A stretch of DNA of 64,000 bases, from assembly GCA_029532415.1 (NCBI GenBank), contig JAQOTA010000068.1:248001-312000 (forward strand), written 5' to 3'. Below are positions 46,559 through 55,300 of the stretch, in pieces. Below the pieces are notes generated by a model. It was not told the origin of the DNA. It did no database searches and worked only from the letters and a program-made list of their open reading frames with translations. Numbering within the stretch: the first letter of the stretch is position 1; each line of letters opens with the position of its first letter. This DNA is from Marasmius tenuissimus (lineage: Eukaryota > Basidiomycota > Agaricomycetes > Agaricales > Marasmiaceae). The position numbers and the translations under genes were made by a program.

Positions 46559-48961
46559 ATGCCCACTAGGCTACAAATCGGTCTACTCCCCTTGCTTATC
46601 AGCGTTGCCACCATCGCCCAACAATTCTCTCCGATCCCTTCACAATGGCGGGTACGTGAACACAGTCTATAGCCATACCACCTTGTTGACGTCCTAGTTG
46701 TCGCTTTTTAGAAGCCAGCTATGACAATCTCTCGTGCAGAGAGGATAGGACATGCCTCAAACACTCTGACAACGACACTGCGGATCTTCAACAGTACCTC
46801 TGGCCAATTCATGAGCTCCTTAGGCTGGGGACCTGCGGCATCATTCTACATGAATATGGCTGAGTTCGACCTCGTAACAAATGGGACGCAATACAAGGAG
46901 AACTTGCTGTCATATTTTCCAGTAGCGGAAGCCGCCAGGCCTTCATTCCTCGATCAATAGTGAGTATACCCCGATGCGATGCTCACATCTCAAACTGACC
47001 AAGCAGAACAGTGTGAGGTTAAATCTTTGGGCACATTCACCGCTATCATAATGTTGTTCATCTCCTTTTGTCTTTCCCAGCTCGACTTTGGATTGTGAGT
47101 CCACCATTTTCTATTTACAAAACATGAAGATCTGACCTTAGGTCCAAAGGAAGTACGGGATAGCAGCTGCTGAAGCTTATGTCGCGTACAAAGATAATCA
47201 GTTTCTAGATTGGGCAGAAGAAGCCTGGACCTCTGCTCGTGCCTTCATAATTTCCGACAGTGATGCTGGGTCTGGCAGAGCATTGGGTAAAGGAATCGCC
47301 ATTCAGCAAAGTTGTTCGGGCAGTGAGTCTGGGGTCAAACGAGTTCTTACTTTTACTCACTTTCTGAACCCCCACAGCCTCATTGGCCGGAGGTGGCTTC
47401 TGGGCAAGTCGAATCTACTTGAAGTCGTAAGATTTATTGACAGTTCCTTCACGTTTCCAGCAAACAGATCCGGCCAACTCTGATTTGAATATGGGAACCA
47501 CTGGGTAGGTATATCTTAGATTTTTCGCCCGCCATTTGGTTTGTACTAAGAAGTTTGATTGTAGGTTTTTCATGATGTACGACACCGTGAATTTCTCCGA
47601 CCTGAAATGCCAACTCACATACCACACCAAAAGATTATCTGGACTGCTCGCTGAAATGACAGGAAATCAGACCTATCTCAACGCTGCCTCTCAGTCCCTC
47701 GATTTCATCCGTGCTCACCTATATAACGATCAGCACGTTGTTGAAGACACAATCGTTTCCGATACATGCAAGGTCCAGGCGATGATTGCACCTTTCAACT
47801 CTGCGTATATGATTGAAGGGATGTCCATCCTTTGCTCTATCACAAGCAATCAGTCAACAACACAGCTGTAAGTTCGCTGCTTTTTTGTTGGCCTGTCGTG
47901 CTCCTGAACTTCGTACTTGCATTGTATAGACTCCGAGACACACTTGCGGCAACAATCTACAACAAGGCATGGCAAAAAGACGATGGGATCATTTCGTACG
48001 GATGTGAGTGTTGTCGGCTTTTCGCTTTGTAGCTCCCGAATTGAACGACTCGGCCACAAGCTGGCCACTCTGGGGACTGGGCCATGGTTCATGCGCTTTC
48101 GGCTGTCTATCGACGAAACTCCACCGCACCAGATCTTCGGGAATACATCCGTGATTACCTGACAGTACAAGTAGGCATCCTAGAACCGTTCAAATTCCAG
48201 TTCTGACCCCGCAACTCTTCTCGCTTCCAAAAATGTAGTATAATGCCCTCCTCGATTCCGCTACAGCTGGTAGCAACATCTATGGCGGTTCGTGGATTGG
48301 GCCTCCCGGCACCCAACTGGACCCTTCCAACCAGACGAGCGCGCTCACGGTTCTCATCAGTGCTATCACACTTGAGAACACCACCTCCAGCGCGCCTCCG
48401 CCAGTCGAATCGAGTGACACACCCCCAAACCCCGATTCGACTAGTAGCACTCGTTCAAACATTGGAGGGATTGTTGGAGGCGCCGTTGGGGGAACTCTTT
48501 TTCTGGTGGGCTTAGGAGTTGGGATCTGGTGGCTATTATCCCGCCGTCGTCATCGCCAGCAGGCAGTAGAGGCGGAGGGAACTTGGGCGAGCTACCAACC
48601 GGTCTCCACTGGCACCAGTTCAGATTATTCCGTGGTTTCTCCCACCCCGGGACACTCGAATCAAAGTGATCAGCTCTTGGGAGCGATTGGAGGGGCTCCC
48701 CAGAGCCATCAACAGAAACATCTCGCTCCAGCTCGTCGTCTAGCTCCGACTTCGTCATCTCTTCGGAGCGAACCTTCAGCCAGCAGTGATCGAGGAATCT
48801 CTTCAGTGAATGAGCTTGCAGCTGAATTACATGCTCTACGGCTGCAGCAAGCACGCCTGCAAGAGAGGATATGGGAGGAGGAGGATGGTCCCCCACCCGA
48901 ATACTTCGAGTCTATGCGTTCCCCACGAAGGGAGCAACACCGAGAGGGGAAAGGTAGATGA
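46559..48961 (+). CDS. GH76-like type I membrane protein, copy 4
   Basis: Signal peptide MPTRLQIGLLPLLISVATIA. Exon 2 carries MTISRAERIGHAS..FLDQ. A 1-nt exon T at 47012 lies between introns 46960-47011 and 47013-47080. Then come LDFGL, YGIAAAEAYVAYKD, LAGGGFW with a GC donor at 47404, QTDPANSDLNMGTTG, a 12-nt exon (47565-47576), LSGLLAE, NSAYMIEGMSIL and SGDWAMVHALSAVYRR. The span IVGGAVGGTLFLVGLGVGIW is followed by RRRHR. The tail has LAAELHALRLQQARLQERIW and PPPEYFESMRS. This copy diverges most in exon 2 and at the second donor (GTGAGG), yet keeps the same exon plan. It is probably functional. Confidence 0.8.
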
Positions 48962-50267
48962 TACCCGAGGAGGGACTGAATTGCGATATCGTATACTGAG
49001 TCTGACTTACTTCTGATTGTACTGTAGTATGGTCTGAGGGTACGGCAAAACCAAAGCGACATCCTTTTTCCGAGTCCATCGCAGATTCGCTTCAAAGATA
49101 ACAGCCGGCCCGACCCGTTAGATCTCTCACGCCTCGGACGGTCACGGCTTCTAATCGCTTTATCACCAGTTACCGGTTTACCGGCTACCTTTCGTTACTC
49201 AGCGCTGCAGATTGGCTCAGCTCCCGCTCGTCTCTAAAACTTTTCAAACCGTCTTTGCAGACTATCTTTGGACATAATTCTCACAGTACGCTCTCAGGCA
49301 CGAAGCCAGCCACTAGCGAGTCGACATTGATCAGGTGGTGAATCTGATGGAGGGGAGCCTAGAATTTGGAAAGAGGGGTGATGGCTATCGTCTTTGGTGG
49401 GTATCGAGAGGCTTCCGCGGCCGGTGGTCAAGCTTCATCATAATCAAAAGAAAACGGCAGCATTTTCTGTACGCTTTTGCGTGTGTAGAGGGATCTCGAT
49501 CAGGAGCAGCGAACGGGATAGCGATCAACGAAGGACCAGTCGTATGACCAGCAAGAGTCCCGGTCAGGTTGATACAGGGAGGGCCACAGTGTATACTTGG
49601 TGTATACCATGTTCAAGTCGTTTTCCTGTCAGCAAGACTTGACGTACTACCCGGAGTTGATTCTGTCAGCCCACTCCGTTGTTCCTCCAGTCATTATACG
49701 ATCATCTTGACAAACGGGCAAGCACTTGATTCGTCCTTGGTAGACACTACGTTAATACCTTAGACTGACCGCAACTTGCAGTTAAAGCCGCATCACTGCC
49801 CCGTGCAGTGCGGTAGTACACTGCCTGACTGACGAGATGAATTCCAGTCCCGCCCTCGCACATCCTCCGACTAGAATTAGACGTCTACTAGATATTTACA
49901 GAGGCGTCTGATGGATAAGACCAGTTTCAGCCACCATCAGATTGGTAGCGGTTCGTGTTGCAGTATATGGACGTACCTTCCGTCCATGCACCATACTCCA
50001 CGCTAGAACCACGCTACCAGTTGAATGCGCCTACAATGGCATGGAATCACGAACTTCGTTCGAGTGAGCCCTCGTTCAGAACGTTTCTTCATCAAGCAGT
50101 GAAAATTCATAACTCTCTGTACCTCAAAAATATAGCGGCAATCTGAGTCCAACAGCACAACAGCCGAGGTATCAACTAAGAATACCTATCGCCGCTCTAA
50201 GCACGGGTTGAGTTTTATAAGGCCTGCTCATCACCGCCCTTGTTTTTCTCTCACCCCCGCCATCGTC
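48962..50267. other. Intergenic between GH76-like copies 4 and 5
   Basis: No gene is supported. Small frames at 49335-49763 overlap each other. The right end holds the promoter of copy 5. Confidence 0.4.
50216..50221 (+). promoter_or_regulatory. TATA box of GH76-like copy 5
   Basis: TTTATAAGGCC lies about 50 bp upstream of the ATG at 50268. Confidence 0.5.
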
Positions 50268-52673
50268 ATGCGCAGACTGCTGGTCAGTATCTTTCTTCTT
50301 TCCAGTTCCACTATCGCCCAACAGTTCTCCTCCCCTTTAACATGGCGGGTGAGTGAAAGGTTTTTACCTCCTACTCACGTCAGTCAGTTCAGAGTCGTCC
50401 CGTTGCCATACAGAAGCCAAACATGACCATATCTGTCAAAGAGGGAATACAGCGTGCCTCTGACACACTCGAGACAACAATGAGAATCTTCGACGACTCT
50501 TCCGGTCAATTTACAAACACTTACTGGGGATCTGCGGGACCTTTCTATATGTCTATGGCTGAGTTTGACCTAGCGACAAACGGGACACGATACAGGAATC
50601 AATTATTGTCGTATTTTCCGAAGGCCGAGGCTGCCAGACGCGGATTTCTGGATCAGTTGTGAGTGTACTCTCGCTCAAGCTTCGGGAATCATTACACTGA
50701 CTAGTGCCCTTTGGAAAGTGTTAGTCTGTTCCTTGGAATATGATTGCTTGCGTGAAGTCGCTGACGTTCAGTGATTGCGTCCAGCTTGACTATGGACTGT
50801 AAGGATTAAATATTTCAACAGCTGTGAGGGAAATGGGCTGATATCAGGCCCTCAGGGTGTACGGGATTGCTGCCGCCAAGGCCTATGTTGCATACAAGGA
50901 CGGTGATTTCCTGAGCTGGGCAGAAACAGCATGGAACTCGGCTCGCCCCTTCGTCATTTCCGACAATGATATCGAATCCGGAAAAGCCCTTGGGAAATCA
51001 ACCGTCGTCCAGAAGAGCTGTTCGGGAGGTGAGCGTTGGATCTCGTACTCATGAACGATTTGACAAGAAATTCTTTCAATTCTCTTTAGCTTCGCTGGCA
51101 GGAGGAGGATTCTGGGCAAGTAGGATTCACACGACGACCTCGACGGTCACTTACAGTCTACGTCCTGTTAGCAAATCGATGGTTCTAAACCCGACTTGAA
51201 TATGAAAACTACGGGGTGATTCGTCTCTGATTTTGAGTTACCAAAGTATACTGAACCAATTAACTTCAGGTCCTTTTTCATGTATAGTATCATCATTTCC
51301 AGTGGAAGGACAATCGACTCATATCACCATCGCAAGATTATCTGGTCTGCTTGCCGAAGCGACACAAAACCAAACCTACCTGTCCGCCGCGTCTCAGTCC
51401 CTTGACTTCATTCACAATCAGCTATATAACAGTCGAAATATTGTCGAGGACTCAATCTTGTCTGACACGTGCAAAGCCACATCGTTTATCCTTCCGTATA
51501 ACTCAGCCTACATGATCGAAGGAATGTCGATTCTTTCTAGTATCACGAAGAATCAATCGACGCTACAGCTGTAAGTTTGTTTCGTTTTTGCCCTCAAAAT
51601 TGCCATTTCGGTTGTTCAAAGACCTTACTATGCGTAGACTTCAGGATATGCTTGCAGCAGTAATATCCAACAAGGATTGGCAGGGAGATAACGGAATAAT
51701 CTCGTATGGATGTGAGTTAGAACCCACCCTATTTTACAGTTCCAACTGACTCAAATGTTCCAAGCTGGTCACTCGGGCGACTGGACTATGGTTCACGCTA
51801 TTTCGGCTGTGTATCAACGAAACTCCACCGCACCAGATCTCCGAAACTACATAGGCAATTACTTGACGGTGCAGGTAAACTTCGTCATTGGTATCATTTC
51901 GCGCGAGTAGTACCTCTGACCGATGAACACACGAACGTACATAGTACAACGCTCTGTCTGACCTCGCTACAGCCGGTAGCAATATCTACGGTGGTTCATG
52001 GATTGGGCCCGCGGGAACTCAATTGGACGCAGACGCGCAGTCATCGGCACTCACGCTCCTCATCAGCGCCATCCCCCTTCAGAACAACATTGATAGCGCC
52101 ACCGCCTCCACGACAAACTCAGGATCGGCACAACCTAGTGAGACGCAACGGAACGACAGCGGATCTACCGATCCAAACATTGCAGCCATCGTTGGAGGCT
52201 CCGTCGGGGGGACCCTGCTTTTTACATGCTTATGCATTGGGATTTGGTTACTCCTACGTCGCCATCGCCGTCAGCGTGAGAAGAGACAAACCATGGAGGG
52301 TGATTACGGCTATCAAAAGTACTCGGGGCGGATAGGTAGTGACTATACCAGCACTCCGACCGTTCCTGTGCTTCAGACCGATAGGGATGTTAGTGTTCAG
52401 TCATGGGTCAGAGGGGTACATTCTCCTAGGAATCACCGGGATTTGGATAGGACGAGATCCTACGTAACGTCTCATAGCGGCACAGTTACCAGTGCTAGCG
52501 AGTCGACTATGGCCAGGGAGCTTGCGGCTGAGATTCAGGCTCTCAGACTGCAGGGTTTGCGCCTCAACGAAAGGGTTTTGGAAGAGGGTGCTGGTCCGCC
52601 TCCGGAATATCCTGCAAGCCCAGAAAGAACGGAGTATTATCGTGGGGAGAAAGGTCGATTGCGCTTGGCTTGA
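50268..52673 (+). CDS. GH76-like type I membrane protein, copy 5, 580 residues
   Basis: Twelve exons: 50268-50348, 50414-50658, 50719 (1 nt), 50785-50798, 50856-51028, 51090-51115, 51172-51215, 51270-51281, 51337-51570, 51638-51711, 51765-51874 and 51945-52673. They total 1743 nt, exactly 581 codons. Parts: signal peptide (about 1-18, ending TIAQ), GH76-like ectodomain (about 20-390), a Ser/Thr-rich stalk, one membrane span (about 417-441, AAIVGGSVGGTLLFTCLC) and a tail of about 139 residues with the helix LAAEIQALRLQGLRLNERVL and GPPPEYPAS. The intron after GGGFW begins GCAAGT. The GH76 catalytic Asp pair is not evident; LDYGL (residue 110 on) stands where it is expected. Fungal relatives act on cell-wall glycans at the cell surface; the activity here is inferred. 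Confidence 0.85.
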
Positions 52674-52980
52674 TATTCGGACATTGCCTCGATTCGATGT
52701 GCTTACTTAAGTACTGTACAAGTATCGGTGACATGGGATCATTTTCATAATCGGAAGGTTCACATATCGGCTTCGAGGTGCTCCCAAAGCCCTTCCAATT
52801 CTTCTTCATCGTCCTGCATTGACATGGATCGCAAGGCGACATTATATCCGACGCAACACGGACAGGGCATGTTCCAACTTGATGATCGGGTTATGAGCGA
52901 CTGAGAAGGGTTGAGGGATGAAACTGTTGGACTCACCCACAGCTCGTGAAATGATCAGGCCATCTTAGCGACAGAGAGGC

Positions 52981-53680
52981 TGTTATCAGACACCGGAAAG
53001 ATTCACGTTGTCGAGTGAAAAAGAACTCGCGACGGAGTTCAGAAAGTTCAAACTCAACGAATTTGTTTATTGCGAGTGGGTAGGGCGAAAGTTCACGAAG
53101 TAGGAAGATAAGTTAGGCTACAGGTATAGCACTAATAGCCTGCACTGAGGACTCGATTAGCTAACAATAAAAAAAAACAGACACGGCGTTGGCTGGTGAT
53201 CACCAAAGGCACAATACCCACCTGATGCGCCGAGCCTGTCAGCGCAGAGAGAGACTAGAGATTGGAGGACGGTAGAGAGATGTGAGAAAGGGGCTCGTCA
53301 CTTCAGGTGCGAGTCGAACAAGTCACTTACAATTACTTGGCTTCAGCTGCGCTGAAGCCCTGATAGGTAGTGGTTAGAGGTAAAGAGGTTAATCAATTCA
53401 AACTAAATACATCGTTGGTTTTTATAGCTATCGTGTGTTTGCTATTGTAAAACATACAAGCTTGTACCAATCAGGATTAAATAAGGGAACTGTGAATTGA
53501 CAATATAGTGGTCAAAAGAAGAAGCACCGCAAAACCCCGAGATCGCCAGGTCGTGCTTCGTTTGGCGAAATTCGATGCGCAAACAATATTATTCCTGACA
53601 TCCGCGGGGAACGATAAGCGACCGACCTCGGGCGTTAGCATCGTGAATCGACAAACGAACGGTAGTTTGGATGACTCACA
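52981..53680 (-). repeat. 3' LTR of the gypsy element, 700 bp
   Basis: On the plus strand it starts TGTTATCAGACACC and ends GATGACTCACA. In element orientation there is a TATA box (TATAAAA, 53426-53420) and a poly(A) signal AATAAA (53071-53066), with about 85 bp left to the LTR end, a normal U3-R-U5 layout. A polypurine tract sits immediately before it. The partner LTR and target duplication are outside view, so the exact ends are inferred. Confidence 0.65.
53339..53359. other. Perfect hairpin in the gypsy LTR
   Basis: GGCTTCAGC TGC GCTGAAGCC is a 9-bp stem with a 3-nt loop, about 60-80 nt downstream of the LTR TATA box, so it would lie near the 5' end of the element RNA. A role in packaging, translation or termination is possible but unproven. 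Confidence 0.6.
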
Positions 53681-53766
53681 AGAAATTCCATCCTCCTCCT
53701 GAAATTGGGCGGGACGATGTTTTCTGTTCCACCAGTACGCCGTGCCGTTCTCCTCGTACCATCGTT

Positions 53767-55200
53767 CTAAGAAAGCAGACGCCTTTTTAAGTTTATTGTC
53801 TGTCGTCGAAGACTCCACCACCACAGGCGGAGACGATTGCGAATCGATATGGGCGGGTGTGTCCGTATGGTGGCCGTGGGCGACCAATGCAGATCGTGAG
53901 ACAAGGTGGTGATTGTACCATGGTTCTGAATATGGCGTGGACGAGATCGACGTGGAAAAATCCCCCGTAGATGCATCTGACGGTTCTCCTCATCAACTAT
54001 CTCATCTAAGGCGGTTTGGCAAGTCACCCTACCTCCTCGTAGTCTATACTCCTCAGAAACTAACGGCTTGTCCTCCGGTAAATGACTAGGCCACGGGTTG
54101 CCCATAGTAGTGCTCATCGAGAAGTTGGTGGAGGACGTAGGAGTGTAATAAGCCTGGGGAGGATATGCAGGAAGTTGTGGGACGGGGGGAAGACGAATCG
54201 TGGAGGCTGAAGTGTTGTCTGCGAAACCCAGATTAGGATGGGACGGCGGTCGCGGCCAAGTATACTCGTGCTCCAAAATGGATGACTCCCTTGCCGAAGG
54301 GGCCATTGCTGTCGGTTCCATTTCTCGACGAACATACGAATGAGTCTGCAGCCAGTCTCCCAGACCGAAGGGTTTGGCTAATACTGGAAAGGATGGGTTG
54401 GGCTCAATCCACTCCTCGTCAATGCCGGGCGATTCCTGAAAGTTATGACCCGGAAAACGACTTCGAGTTGCATAACTTGGAGTACAAAGCGTAGCCACCC
54501 GTTGTCGTATGGCATGATTGCCCGTCTTAGACAGTCCTGCGACATCCGGAGCGATGTTCGCTATGAGTTGTAAGTGGGGGGAGTGAATGGGCGGCCAGCG
54601 TGGAATCACTGATTCCGATGGGACCTCAATCACAATTACACGATTGCGCTGGTCCGTCTGCGCTAACAGGTATGTTTTGTCCGGCAATCGTTCATGTATC
54701 ACGCCTATGAGAACGGCACGATGAAATCCAGCGTCTCGACCTATGATGGCGTCCCCGAAGCTAAAAGAGTGGTCCTTCACTAGCCCTGCGGGTCGATATA
54801 GTTCGACATTGCCCAGCTCTCGGGGAACTAAATTCGGCTCCACAGGCTCCCATCGTTGGTTCCAATGGTCAGTCTTGAGAGCTCGCATCGTCTGGTTGGG
54901 TGCATTAAAGAGGTGATCTTGACCTAAGGATGGGTCCTGCGAAATCGGTGTGTTTCCGAGAAAATGATAGATAGCATTTGCGTCAAAATGATGAGATTGT
55001 TGGTAACTGTTACTGCAGGCGCCAATTTCGCTGAGGAGGCCTATCAAAGAATCGCAGCTTGCGTCTAGGTCGCGGTTACGAGTGTCCAGTGAATTACCGT
55101 CTGAGGTGCGAAAGAGGTAAGAATTATTCCGGAATACCGTGTAAGCGCTCAGTAGGCTTGCCATGACTAGACAGAGGGTGACGGAGGGACGGGAAATCAT
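53767..55200 (-). CDS. ORF3 of the gypsy element, unknown, 477 residues
   Basis: An intact frame between the end of pol and the 3' LTR, starting at MISRPSVTLCLVMASLLSAY. An in-frame GTG lies 24 codons further up. Near the N-terminus is one hydrophobic stretch (about residues 7-22) that could be a signal anchor. The middle has segments such as RPAGLVKDHSFSFGDAIIG and HERLPDKTYLLAQTDQRN, then a Pro/Ser-rich part and a very basic C-terminus (RLRLWWWSLRRQTINLKRR). There is no second membrane span, so it does not look like a classical envelope protein. Most fungal gypsy elements have no gene at this place. Function unknown. Confidence 0.6.
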   Translation of the reverse strand: MISRPSVTLCLVMASLLSAYTVFRNNSYLFRTSDGNSLDTRNRDLDASCDSLIGLLSEIGACSNSYQQSHHFDANAIYHFLGNTPISQDPSLGQDHLFNAPNQTMRALKTDHWNQRWEPVEPNLVPRELGNVELYRPAGLVKDHSFSFGDAIIGRDAGFHRAVLIGVIHERLPDKTYLLAQTDQRNRVIVIEVPSESVIPRWPPIHSPHLQLIANIAPDVAGLSKTGNHAIRQRVATLCTPSYATRSRFPGHNFQESPGIDEEWIEPNPSFPVLAKPFGLGDWLQTHSYVRREMEPTAMAPSARESSILEHEYTWPRPPSHPNLGFADNTSASTIRLPPVPQLPAYPPQAYYTPTSSTNFSMSTTMGNPWPSHLPEDKPLVSEEYRLRGGRVTCQTALDEIVDEENRQMHLRGIFPRRSRPRHIQNHGTITTLSHDLHWSPTATIRTHPPISIRNRLRLWWWSLRRQTINLKRRLLS

Positions 55201-55300
55201 AGTTGTTAGAACTGGGTTGGAAGGGTTTAAAAACTGGAATTTGCCGAGTGAGATTGCCGTGTTTGTCACCACGAATCTTGATCGTGGACCCTGAAATCTT

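Noticed and set aside
49790..49830. CACTGC/GCAGTG palindrome as a tRNA or regulatory hairpin
   Set aside because: The stem is short, with no cloverleaf and no box A or B promoter.
53767..55200. Calling ORF3 an envelope protein
   Set aside because: There is only one hydrophobic stretch near the N-terminus and no C-terminal anchor, so the label is not supported.
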